From Pythium myriotylum (Eukaryota > Oomycota > Peronosporomycetes > Pythiales > Pythiaceae): a stretch of 64,000 bases of DNA. Shown here piece after piece: positions 50,614 to 62,976 of this stretch; position 1 is the first letter of the stretch, and each line of letters begins with the position of its first letter. Location: the NCBI GenBank assembly GCA_023091665.1, contig JALJCQ010000014.1:1550001-1614000 (forward strand), written 5' to 3'. Both the position numbers and the translations under genes were made by a program. The notes under the pieces were generated by a model, which was given only the letters and a program-made list of their open reading frames with translations, was not told the DNA's origin and did not search any database.

Positions 50614-50685
50614 AGCGCGAGACCGGGTTCGAACCAGTGACCCTTCGAGCTGCAATCGAAAGCTCTACCACTGAGCTACCCGCGC
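50614..50685 (-). tRNA. tRNA-Cys(GCA) copy 34
   Basis: Intact, native 5' flank; its G/T-rich 3' flank is the first with gtggtGGtta. Next tRNA 1,283 bp to the right. Confidence 0.96.
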
Positions 50686-51896
50686 GTCGAAACCAGACTC
50701 CTACGCTCACTCAACAAACCCCGCTTTGACAATACACTTGGACAACTTTCACATTACACCAACAACAACACAATACACACATCATCGCCTCCACGCGAAC
50801 AACTAACCAACAAACCGCCACAACCAGATACACACACGCCACCACACGCCGCACCGGCGCACACGGATCCCAACAACCCAACACAACGCTCCCCACACTA
50901 CACCCCCACCGCATGCCATTGCTTTACCCTCTACGCACACATTACCCAGACCCCAGACCCCAGATCCATCTGACCATCCATCCCTACGTGGTGATACACA
51001 GCTCCTTCCGAATGCGTGTGACCCCGCACTGCTGTCAAACACCCGACCCAAATGCCATCCATCCATCCGACGCCGTCCACGACTCGATTGGCCTATACGT
51101 CTGCCTACCGATCATGCTTGTCAGCCCGTTATCTCGTCGTACTATCATTCTCTCACGCATGATGAGTGCTATCCTCACATCAACGAAACCAAAAGCCAAA
51201 CTGAACTCGGAACCGCGACCGCGACCGCGACCGCGACCGCGACCGCGACCGAAACCGATACCGAAACCGCGACCGAAACCGAAACGAGCATCCCGCTTGC
51301 CTTCCGGTTGATGCCACCCCACACAGGTGGGCTGATCCGTCCTTCATCCTTCGCCTCGTGTCGTCTGTGCGAGCTGAGCGAAGGTGTCTATTGTCCACAC
51401 AGGATCTCGACTCAACTGCGCGTATGTGTTGGCACGACAGACTCGAACGACTACACCAACCTGAACGTGGTCGATGGACTCGTAGTTGGGACCCACCCAC
51501 TCACCCACCCACGCTGGGTCCGCGGTGAGGGGCTAGAACCAACGAGTGCGAGGGGATTGAAGCCGCATGCGTGGGAACAAGTGCGGGGGTTGGTGCCGAC
51601 TCCTGGTTCACCTTGTCAGCTGAACGCACACGCTGGTTAGATGGTGACATGCTCGTCAAATGGAGCCAACATGCGGGCAGCGGTGGAGTGTGGAAAGAAA
51701 GACAAGCAAGCACGACGAAGAGCGAGCATTGTCGAGGATAGGATGAGGGTGACGGGAAGGAGGTGATAGATAATGTGCTGGTGTGTGTGTTTGTGTTTGA
51801 TTGTGTGGTGGTTAGTTGTGTTGTTTTATTGTTTTGGTTGTTGTAGTATGCGGTGTGTTTGTGTATGTGAGTGGAGTCGGGCGTGGATCAAAAAGA

Positions 51897-51968
51897 AGCG
51901 CGAGACCGGGTTCGAACCAGTGACCCTTCGAGCTGCAATCGAAAGCTCTACCACTGAGCTACCCGCGC
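51897..51968 (-). tRNA. tRNA-Cys(GCA) copy 35
   Basis: Intact, native 5' flank. Next tRNA 1,253 bp to the right (n=1 hexamer allele). Confidence 0.96.
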
Positions 51969-52495
51969 GTCGAAACCAGACTCCTACGCTCACTCAACAA
52001 ACCCCGCTTTGACAATACACTTGGACAACTTTCACATTACACCAACAACAACACAATACACACATCATCGCCTCCACGCGAACAACTAACCAACAAACCG
52101 CCACAACCAGATACACACACGCCACCACACGCCGCACCGGCGCACACGGATCCCAACAACCCAACACAACGCTCCCCACACTACACCCCCACCGCATGCC
52201 ATTGCTTTACCCTCTACGCACACATTACCCAGACCCCAGACCCCAGATCCATCTGACCATCCATCCCTACGTGGTGATACACAGCTCCTTCCGAATGCGT
52301 GTGACCCCGCACTGCTGTCAAACACCCGACCCAAATGCCATCCATCCATCCGACGCCGTCCACGACTCGATTGGCCTATACGTCTGCCTACCGATCATGC
52401 TTGTCAGCCCGTTATCTCGTCGTACTATCATTCTCTCACGCATGATGAGTGCTATCCTCACATCAACGAAACCAAAAGCCAAACTGAACTCGGAA

Positions 52496-52538
52496 CCGCG
52501 ACCGAAACCGATACCGAAACCGCGACCGAAACCGAAAC
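52496..52538 (+). repeat. Hexamer tract contracted to n=1 (first twin)
   Basis: Only one CGA hexamer remains before the AAA/ATA tail. The neighbouring unit at 53749 has the same contraction, and both units are 1,253 bp, so the two probably arose by a recent duplication of one contracted unit. Confidence 0.9.
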
Positions 52539-53149
52539 GAGCATCCCGCTTGCCTTCCGGTTGATGCCACCCCACACAGGTGGGCTGATCCGTCCTTCAT
52601 CCTTCGCCTCGTGTCGTCTGTGCGAGCTGAGCGAAGGTGTCTATTGTCCACACAGGATCTCGACTCAACTGCGCGTATGTGTTGGCACGACAGACTCGAA
52701 CGACTACACCAACCTGAACGTGGTCGATGGACTCGTAGTTGGGACCCACCCACTCACCCACCCACGCTGGGTCCGCGGTGAGGGGCTAGAACCAACGAGT
52801 GCGAGGGGATTGAAGCCGCATGCGTGGGAACAAGTGCGGGGGTTGGTGCCGACTCCTGGTTCACCTTGTCAGCTGAACGCACACGCTGGTTAGATGGTGA
52901 CATGCTCGTCAAATGGAGCCAACATGCGGGCAGCGGTGGAGTGTGGAAAGAAAGACAAGCAAGCACGACGAAGAGCGAGCATTGTCGAGGATAGGATGAG
53001 GGTGACGGGAAGGAGGTGATAGATAATGTGCTGGTGTGTGTGTTTGTGTTTGATTGTGTGGTGGTTAGTTGTGTTGTTTTATTGTTTTGGTTGTTGTAGT
53101 ATGCGGTGTGTTTGTGTATGTGAGTGGAGTCGGGCGTGGATCAAAAAGA

Positions 53150-53221
53150 AGCGCGAGACCGGGTTCGAACCAGTGACCCTTCGAGCTGCAATCGAAAGCT
53201 CTACCACTGAGCTACCCGCGC
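53150..53221 (-). tRNA. tRNA-Cys(GCA) copy 36
   Basis: Intact, native 5' flank. Next tRNA 1,253 bp to the right (n=1 hexamer allele). Confidence 0.96.
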
Positions 53222-53748
53222 GTCGAAACCAGACTCCTACGCTCACTCAACAAACCCCGCTTTGACAATACACTTGGACAACTTTCACATTACACCAACA
53301 ACAACACAATACACACATCATCGCCTCCACGCGAACAACTAACCAACAAACCGCCACAACCAGATACACACACGCCACCACACGCCGCACCGGCGCACAC
53401 GGATCCCAACAACCCAACACAACGCTCCCCACACTACACCCCCACCGCATGCCATTGCTTTACCCTCTACGCACACATTACCCAGACCCCAGACCCCAGA
53501 TCCATCTGACCATCCATCCCTACGTGGTGATACACAGCTCCTTCCGAATGCGTGTGACCCCGCACTGCTGTCAAACACCCGACCCAAATGCCATCCATCC
53601 ATCCGACGCCGTCCACGACTCGATTGGCCTATACGTCTGCCTACCGATCATGCTTGTCAGCCCGTTATCTCGTCGTACTATCATTCTCTCACGCATGATG
53701 AGTGCTATCCTCACATCAACGAAACCAAAAGCCAAACTGAACTCGGAA

Positions 53749-53791
53749 CCGCGACCGAAACCGATACCGAAACCGCGACCGAAACCGAAAC
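53749..53791 (+). repeat. Hexamer tract contracted to n=1 (second twin)
   Basis: Same n=1 allele as the tract 1,253 bp to the left, with matching flanking variants (gcgagGggatt and gtggtGGtta). Confidence 0.9.
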
Positions 53792-54402
53792 GAGCATCCC
53801 GCTTGCCTTCCGGTTGATGCCACCCCACACAGGTGGGCTGATCCGTCCTTCATCCTTCGCCTCGTGTCGTCTGTGCGAGCTGAGCGAAGGTGTCTATTGT
53901 CCACACAGGATCTCGACTCAACTGCGCGTATGTGTTGGCACGACAGACTCGAACGACTACACCAACCTGAACGTGGTCGATGGACTCGTAGTTGGGACCC
54001 ACCCACTCACCCACCCACGCTGGGTCCGCGGTGAGGGGCTAGAACCAACGAGTGCGAGGGGATTGAAGCCGCATGCGTGGGAACAAGTGCGGGGGTTGGT
54101 GCCGACTCCTGGTTCACCTTGTCAGCTGAACGCACACGCTGGTTAGATGGTGACATGCTCGTCAAATGGAGCCAACATGCGGGCAGCGGTGGAGTGTGGA
54201 AAGAAAGACAAGCAAGCACGACGAAGAGCGAGCATTGTCGAGGATAGGATGAGGGTGACGGGAAGGAGGTGATAGATAATGTGCTGGTGTGTGTGTTTGT
54301 GTTTGATTGTGTGGTGGTTAGTTGTGTTGTTTTATTGTTTTGGTTGTTGTAGTATGCGGTGTGTTTGTGTATGTGAGTGGAGTCGGGCGTGGATCAAAAA
54401 GA

Positions 54403-54474
54403 AGCGCGAGACCGGGTTCGAACCAGTGACCCTTCGAGCTGCAATCGAAAGCTCTACCACTGAGCTACCCGCGC
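54403..54474 (-). tRNA. tRNA-Cys(GCA) copy 37
   Basis: Intact. Long unit; 5' flank is the inserted segment from 54475. Spacing to the next tRNA is 2,093 bp. Confidence 0.96.
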
Positions 54475-55268
54475 TCACTTCGCAATTTGCTCGCTACCCC
54501 TCAAGTGACCAAGTCCAGAAGTGTCCAGTCCAAGCACCCAGCCCAGCTGCCAGCCCATCACCCCCGACCCTCTCCACACCCAGTCGCCATGACCAAGGGT
54601 TCTGCGAGAGCCAAGACCAAGCGCAAGAAGCTTGGCATCGGGACGCTGCCGCCACCGCGCCGACCAGTCGGCATCCCATGCGTGCTTCCTTCGGCTTCAT
54701 CGGGAGAGCCGACATTCACCACATGGAGAGCGCGCGCCAGAGCTCGGCCACCCGGTCGACTCTAATATCAACCCACCGCTGATCAACCCACGCCGTGACC
54801 AACACTCACGGCACCCAGCCACCAACCTTCACTCACGAGACCGTTGGGTAACCAACACTCACCGACACCAACCTCAACCCAACCAGCACTCACCGACACC
54901 AACCTCAACCCAACCAGCACTCACCGACACCAACCTCAACCCAACCAGCATTCAAGCAACCCAGCATCAACCCAACCGGCATTCAGCCAACCCAGCTTCA
55001 ACCCAACCAACACTCAACTCACCCAGCATCAACATACCAGCAAACCAGCAAATGAAGGTCAAGTTAACCCAGTACCCAGCTTCAACGACAACAGAACAAC
55101 CACCTCAACAACCCAACGAACCATGACGCAAGGATTCATCCTCTCAGCACAAACCGACCAGCCAACCACGAGACTCAACCGAACCTTAGCAACATAAAAC
55201 CCGCACGGGATTAGCGAGCAGTTAGAAGTCAGTCGTAAATGCTAGTGCAGCAATACAGACGCCTTGAA
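54475..55268. mobile_element. Inserted segment (794 bp) at tRNA copy 37
   Basis: Flanked by the 16-bp repeat at 54459–54474 and 55269–55284. Has three 31-bp minisatellite units, a mixed haplotype (cacccggtcg with acgccgtgacc), the gaacaaccacctcaac variant shared with the copy at 44669, and private changes (agggTtctgcg at 54601, aacataAaac near 55197). It is the most diverged copy of the insert. Confidence 0.7.
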
Positions 55269-56495
55269 ACTGAGCTACCCGCGCGTCGAAACCAGACTCC
55301 TACGCTCACTCAACAAACCCCGCTTTGACAATACACTTGGACAACTTTCACATTACACCAACAACAACACAATACACACATCATCGCCTCCACGCGAACA
55401 ACTAACCAACAAACCGCCACAACCAGATACACACACGCCACCACACGCCGCACCGGCGCACACGGATCCCAACAACCCAACACAACGCTCCCCACACTAC
55501 ACCCCCACCGCATGCCATTGCTTTACCCTCTACGCACACATTACCCAGACCCCAGACCCCAGATCCATCTGACCATCCATCCCTACGTGGTGATACACAG
55601 CTCCTTCCGAATGCGTGTGACCCCGCACTGCTGTCAAACACCCGACCCAAATGCCATCCATCCATCCGACGCCGTCCACGACTCGATTGGCCTATACGTC
55701 TGCCTACCGATCATGCTTGTCAGCCCGTTATCTCGTCGTACTATCATTCTCTCACGCATGATGAGTGCTATCCTCACATCAACGAAACCAAAAGCCAAAC
55801 TGAACTCGGAACCGCGACCGCGACCGCGACCGCGACCGCGACCGCGACCGCGACCGATACCGAAACCGCGACCGAAACCGAAACGAGCATCCCGCTTGCC
55901 TTCCGGTTGATGCCACCCCACACAGGTGGGCTGATCCGTCCTTCATCCTTCGCCTCGTGTCGTCTGTGCGAGCTGAGCGAAGGTGTCTATTGTCCACACA
56001 GGATCTCGACTCAACTGCGCGTATGTGTTGGCACGACAGACTCGAACGACTACACCAACCTGAACGTGGTCGATGGACTCGTAGTTGGGACTCACCCACT
56101 CACCCACCCACGCTGGGTCCGCGGTGAGGGGCTAGAACCAACGAGTGCGAGTGGATTGAAGCCGCATGCGTGGGAACAAGTGCGGGGGTTGGTGCCGACT
56201 CCTGGTTCACCTTGTCAGCTGAACGCACACGCTGGTTAGATGGTGACATGCTCGTCAAATGGAGCCAACATGCGGGCAGCGGTGGAGTGTGGAAAGAAAG
56301 ACAAGCAAGCACGACGAAGAGCGAGCATTGTCGAGGATAGGATGAGGGTGACGGGAAGGAGGTGATAGATAATGTGCTGGTGTGTGTGTTTGTGTTTGAT
56401 TGTGTGGTGATTAGTTGTGTTGTTTTATTGTTTTGGTTGTTGTAGTATGCGGTGTGTTTGTGTATGTGAGTGGAGTCGGGCGTGGATCAAAAAGA

Positions 56496-56567
56496 AGCGC
56501 GAGACCGGGTTCGAACCAGTGACCCTTCGAGCTGCAATCGAAAGCTCTACCACTGAGCTACCCGCGC
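56496..56567 (-). tRNA. tRNA-Cys(GCA) copy 38
   Basis: Intact, native 5' flank. Next tRNA 1,283 bp to the right. Confidence 0.96.
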
Positions 56568-57778
56568 GTCGAAACCAGACTCCTACGCTCACTCAACAAA
56601 CCCCGCTTTGACAATACACTTGGACAACTTTCACATTACACCAACAACAACACAATACACACATCATCGCCTCCACGCGAACAACTAACCAACAAACCGC
56701 CACAACCAGATACACACACGCCACCACACGCCGCACCGGCGCACACGGATCCCAACAACCCAACACAACGCTCCCCACACTACACCCCCACCGCATGCCA
56801 TTGCTTTACCCTCTACGCACACATTACCCAGACCCCAGACCCCAGATCCATCTGACCATCCATCCCTACGTGGTGATACACAGCTCCTTCCGAATGCGTG
56901 TGACCCCGCACTGCTGTCAAACACCCGACCCAAATGCCATCCATCCATCCGACGCCGTCCACGACTCGATTGGCCTATACGTCTGCCTACCGATCATGCT
57001 TGTCAGCCCGTTATCTCGTCGTACTATCATTCTCTCACGCATGATGAGTGCTATCCTCACATCAACGAAACCAAAAGCCAAACTGAACTCGGAACCGCGA
57101 CCGCGACCGCGACCGCGACCGCGACCGCGACCGAAACCGATACCGAAACCGCGACCGAAACCGAAACGAGCATCCCGCTTGCCTTCCGGTTGATGCCACC
57201 CCACACAGGTGGGCTGATCCGTCCTTCATCCTTCGCCTCGTGTCGTCTGTGCGAGCTGAGCGAAGGTGTCTATTGTCCACACAGGATCTCGACTCAACTG
57301 CGCGTATGTGTTGGCACGACAGACTCGAACGACTACACCAACCTGAACGTGGTCGATGGACTCGTAGTTGGGACCCACCCACTCACCCACCCACGCTGGG
57401 TCCGCGGTGAGGGGCTAGAACCAACGAGTGCGAGGGGATTGAAGCCGCATGCGTGGGAACAAGTGCGGGGGTTGGTGCCGACTCCTGGTTCACCTTGTCA
57501 GCTGAACGCACACGCTGGTTAGATGGTGACATGCTCGTCAAATGGAGCCAACATGCGGGCAGCGGTGGAGTGTGGAAAGAAAGACAAGCAAGCACGACGA
57601 AGAGCGAGCATTGTCGAGGATAGGATGAGGGTGACGGGAAGGAGGTGATAGATAATGTGCTGGTGTGTGTGTTTGTGTTTGATTGTGTGGTGGTTAGTTG
57701 TGTTGTTTTATTGTTTTGGTTGTTGTAGTATGCGGTGTGTTTGTGTATGTGAGTGGAGTCGGGCGTGGATCAAAAAGA

Positions 57779-57850
57779 AGCGCGAGACCGGGTTCGAACC
57801 AGTGACCCTTCGAGCTGCAATCGAAAGCTCTACCACTGAGCTACCCGCGC
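57779..57850 (-). tRNA. tRNA-Cys(GCA) copy 39
   Basis: Intact, native 5' flank. Next tRNA 1,289 bp to the right. Confidence 0.96.
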
Positions 57851-59067
57851 GTCGAAACCAGACTCCTACGCTCACTCAACAAACCCCGCTTTGACAATAC
57901 ACTTGGACAACTTTCACATTACACCAACAACAACACAATACACACATCATCGCCTCCACGCGAACAACTAACCAACAAACCGCCACAACCAGATACACAC
58001 ACGCCACCACACGCCGCACCGGCGCACACGGATCCCAACAACCCAACACAACGCTCCCCACACTACACCCCCACCGCATGCCATTGCTTTACCCTCTACG
58101 CACACATTACCCAGACCCCAGACCCCAGATCCATCTGACCATCCATCCCTACGTGGTGATACACAGCTCCTTCCGAATGCGTGTGACCCCGCACTGCTGT
58201 CAAACACCCGACCCAAATGCCATCCATCCATCCGACGCCGTCCACGACTCGATTGGCCTATACGTCTGCCTACCGATCATGCTTGTCAGCCCGTTATCTC
58301 GTCGTACTATCATTCTCTCACGCATGATGAGTGCTATCCTCACATCAACGAAACCAAAAGCCAAACTGAACTCGGAACCGCGACCGCGACCGCGACCGCG
58401 ACCGCGACCGCGACCGCGACCGAAACCGATACCGAAACCGCGACCGAAACCGAAACGAGCATCCCGCTTGCCTTCCGGTTGATGCCACCCCACACAGGTG
58501 GGCTGATCCGTCCTTCATCCTTCGCCTCGTGTCGTCTGTGCGAGCTGAGCGAAGGTGTCTATTGTCCACACAGGATCTCGACTCAACTGCGCGTATGTGT
58601 TGGCACGACAGACTCGAACGACTACACCAACCTGAACGTGGTCGATGGACTCGTAGTTGGGACCCACCCACTCACCCACCCACGCTGGGTCCGCGGTGAG
58701 GGGCTAGAACCAACGAGTGCGAGGGGATTGAAGCCGCATGCGTGGGAACAAGTGCGGGGGTTGGTGCCGACTCCTGGTTCACCTTGTCAGCTGAACGCAC
58801 ACGCTGGTTAGATGGTGACATGCTCGTCAAATGGAGCCAACATGCGGGCAGCGGTGGAGTGTGGAAAGAAAGACAAGCAAGCACGACGAAGAGCGAGCAT
58901 TGTCGAGGATAGGATGAGGGTGACGGGAAGGAGGTGATAGATAATGTGCTGGTGTGTGTGTTTGTGTTTGATTGTGTGGTGGTTAGTTGTGTTGTTTTAT
59001 TGTTTTGGTTGTTGTAGTATGCGGTGTGTTTGTGTATGTGAGTGGAGTCGGGCGTGGATCAAAAAGA

Positions 59068-59139
59068 AGCGCGAGACCGGGTTCGAACCAGTGACCCTTC
59101 GAGCTGCAATCGAAAGCTCTACCACTGAGCTACCCGCGC
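59068..59139 (-). tRNA. tRNA-Cys(GCA) copy 40
   Basis: Intact, native 5' flank. Next tRNA 1,271 bp to the right. Confidence 0.96.
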
Positions 59140-60338
59140 GTCGAAACCAGACTCCTACGCTCACTCAACAAACCCCGCTTTGACAATACACTTGGACAAC
59201 TTTCACATTACACCAACAACAACACAATACACACATCATCGCCTCCACGCGAACAACTAACCAACAAACCGCCACAACCAGATACACACACGCCACCACA
59301 CGCCGCACCGGCGCACACGGATCCCAACAACCCAACACAACGCTCCCCACACTACACCCCCACCGCATGCCATTGCTTTACCCTCTACGCACACATTACC
59401 CAGACCCCAGACCCCAGATCCATCTGACCATCCATCCCTACGTGGTGATACACAGCTCCTTCCGAATGCGTGTGACCCCGCACTGCTGTCAAACACCCGA
59501 CCCAAATGCCATCCATCCATCCGACGCCGTCCACGACTCGATTGGCCTATACGTCTGCCTACCGATCATGCTTGTCAGCCCGTTATCTCGTCGTACTATC
59601 ATTCTCTCACGCATGATGAGTGCTATCCTCACATCAACGAAACCAAAAGCCAAACTGAACTCGGAACCGCGACCGCGACCGCGACCGCGACCGAAACCGA
59701 TACCGAAACCGCGACCGAAACCGAAACGAGCATCCCGCTTGCCTTCCGGTTGATGCCACCCCACACAGGTGGGCTGATCCGTCCTTCATCCTTCGCCTCG
59801 TGTCGTCTGTGCGAGCTGAGCGAAGGTGTCTATTGTCCACACAGGATCTCGACTCAACTGCGCGTATGTGTTGGCACGACAGACTCGAACGACTACACCA
59901 ACCTGAACGTGGTCGATGGACTCGTAGTTGGGACCCACCCACTCACCCACCCACGCTGGGTCCGCGGTGAGGGGCTAGAACCAACGAGTGCGAGGGGATT
60001 GAAGCCGCATGCGTGGGAACAAGTGCGGGGGTTGGTGCCGACTCCTGGTTCACCTTGTCAGCTGAACGCACACGCTGGTTAGATGGTGACATGCTCGTCA
60101 AATGGAGCCAACATGCGGGCAGCGGTGGAGTGTGGAAAGAAAGACAAGCAAGCACGACGAAGAGCGAGCATTGTCGAGGATAGGATGAGGGTGACGGGAA
60201 GGAGGTGATAGATAATGTGCTGGTGTGTGTGTTTGTGTTTGATTGTGTGGTGATTAGTTGTGTTGTTTTATTGTTTTGGTTGTTGTAGTATGCGGTGTGT
60301 TTGTGTATGTGAGTGGAGTCGGGCGTGGATCAAAAAGA

Positions 60339-60410
60339 AGCGCGAGACCGGGTTCGAACCAGTGACCCTTCGAGCTGCAATCGAAAGCTCTACCACTGAG
60401 CTACCCGCGC
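60339..60410 (-). tRNA. tRNA-Cys(GCA) copy 41
   Basis: Intact, native 5' flank. Next tRNA 1,283 bp to the right. Confidence 0.96.
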
Positions 60411-61621
60411 GTCGAAACCAGACTCCTACGCTCACTCAACAAACCCCGCTTTGACAATACACTTGGACAACTTTCACATTACACCAACAACAACACAATA
60501 CACACATCATCGCCTCCACGCGAACAACTAACCAACAAACCGCCACAACCAGATACACACACGCCACCACACGCCGCACCGGCGCACACGGATCCCAACA
60601 ACCCAACACAACGCTCCCCACACTACACCCCCACCGCATGCCATTGCTTTACCCTCTACGCACACATTACCCAGACCCCAGACCCCAGATCCATCTGACC
60701 ATCCATCCCTACGTGGTGATACACAGCTCCTTCCGAATGCGTGTGACCCCGCACTGCTGTCAAACACCCGACCCAAATGCCATCCATCCATCCGACGCCG
60801 TCCACGACTCGATTGGCCTATACGTCTGCCTACCGATCATGCTTGTCAGCCCGTTATCTCGTCGTACTATCATTCTCTCACGCATGATGAGTGCTATCCT
60901 CACATCAACGAAACCAAAAGCCAAACTGAACTCGGAACCGCGACCGCGACCGCGACCGCGACCGCGACCGCGACCGAAACCGATACCGAAACCGCGACCG
61001 AAACCGAAACGAGCATCCCGCTTGCCTTCCGGTTGATGCCACCCCACACAGGTGGGCTGATCCGTCCTTCATCCTTCGCCTCGTGTCGTCTGTGCGAGCT
61101 GAGCGAAGGTGTCTATTGTCCACACAGGATCTCGACTCAACTGCGCGTATGTGTTGGCACGACAGACTCGAACGACTACACCAACCTGAACGTGGTCGAT
61201 GGACTCGTAGTTGGGACCCACCCACTCACCCACCCACGCTGGGTCCGCGGTGAGGGGCTAGAACCAACGAGTGCGAGGGGATTGAAGCCGCATGCGTGGG
61301 AACAAGTGCGGGGGTTGGTGCCGACTCCTGGTTCACCTTGTCAGCTGAACGCACACGCTGGTTAGATGGTGACATGCTCGTCAAATGGAGCCAACATGCG
61401 GGCAGCGGTGGAGTGTGGAAAGAAAGACAAGCAAGCACGACGAAGAGCGAGCATTGTCGAGGATAGGATGAGGGTGACGGGAAGGAGGTGATAGATAATG
61501 TGCTGGTGTGTGTGTTTGTGTTTGATTGTGTGGTGATTAGTTGTGTTGTTTTATTGTTTTGGTTGTTGTAGTATGCGGTGTGTTTGTGTATGTGAGTGGA
61601 GTCGGGCGTGGATCAAAAAGA

Positions 61622-61693
61622 AGCGCGAGACCGGGTTCGAACCAGTGACCCTTCGAGCTGCAATCGAAAGCTCTACCACTGAGCTACCCGCGC
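61622..61693 (-). tRNA. tRNA-Cys(GCA) copy 42
   Basis: Intact, native 5' flank. Next tRNA 1,283 bp to the right. Confidence 0.96.
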
Positions 61694-62904
61694 GTCGAAA
61701 CCAGACTCCTACGCTCACTCAACAAACCCCGCTTTGACAATACACTTGGACAACTTTCACATTACACCAACAACAACACAATACACACATCATCGCCTCC
61801 ACGCGAACAACTAACCAACAAACCGCCACAACCAGATACACACACGCCACCACACGCCGCACCGGCGCACACGGATCCCAACAACCCAACACAACGCTCC
61901 CCACACTACACCCCCACCGCATGCCATTGCTTTACCCTCTACGCACACATTACCCAGACCCCAGACCCCAGATCCATCTGACCATCCATCCCTACGTGGT
62001 GATACACAGCTCCTTCCGAATGCGTGTGACCCCGCACTGCTGTCAAACACCCGACCCAAATGCCATCCATCCATCCGACGCCGTCCACGACTCGATTGGC
62101 CTATACGTCTGCCTACCGATCATGCTTGTCAGCCCGTTATCTCGTCGTACTATCATTCTCTCACGCATGATGAGTGCTATCCTCACATCAACGAAACCAA
62201 AAGCCAAACTGAACTCGGAACCGCGACCGCGACCGCGACCGCGACCGCGACCGCGACCGAAACCGATACCGAAACCGCGACCGAAACCGAAACGAGCATC
62301 CCGCTTGCCTTCCGGTTGATGCCACCCCACACAGGTGGGCTGATCCGTCCTTCATCCTTCGCCTCGTGTCGTCTGTGCGAGCTGAGCGAAGGTGTCTATT
62401 GTCCACACAGGATCTCGACTCAACTGCGCGTATGTGTTGGCACGACAGACTCGAACGACTACACCAACCTGAACGTGGTCGATGGACTCGTAGTTGGGAC
62501 CCACCCACTCACCCACCCACGCTGGGTCCGCGGTGAGGGGCTAGAACCAACGAGTGCGAGGGGATTGAAGCCGCATGCGTGGGAACAAGTGCGGGGGTTG
62601 GTGCCGACTCCTGGTTCACCTTGTCAGCTGAACGCACACGCTGGTTAGATGGTGACATGCTCGTCAAATGGAGCCAACATGCGGGCAGCGGTGGAGTGTG
62701 GAAAGAAAGACAAGCAAGCACGACGAAGAGCGAGCATTGTCGAGGATAGGATGAGGGTGACGGGAAGGAGGTGATAGATAATGTGCTGGTGTGTGTGTTT
62801 GTGTTTGATTGTGTGGTGATTAGTTGTGTTGTTTTATTGTTTTGGTTGTTGTAGTATGCGGTGTGTTTGTGTATGTGAGTGGAGTCGGGCGTGGATCAAA
62901 AAGA

Positions 62905-62976
62905 AGCGCGAGACCGGGTTCGAACCAGTGACCCTTCGAGCTGCAATCGAAAGCTCTACCACTGAGCTACCCGCGC
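62905..62976 (-). tRNA. tRNA-Cys(GCA) copy 43
   Basis: Intact, native 5' flank. Last tRNA in the window; the unit to its right is cut by the window end. Confidence 0.96.
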
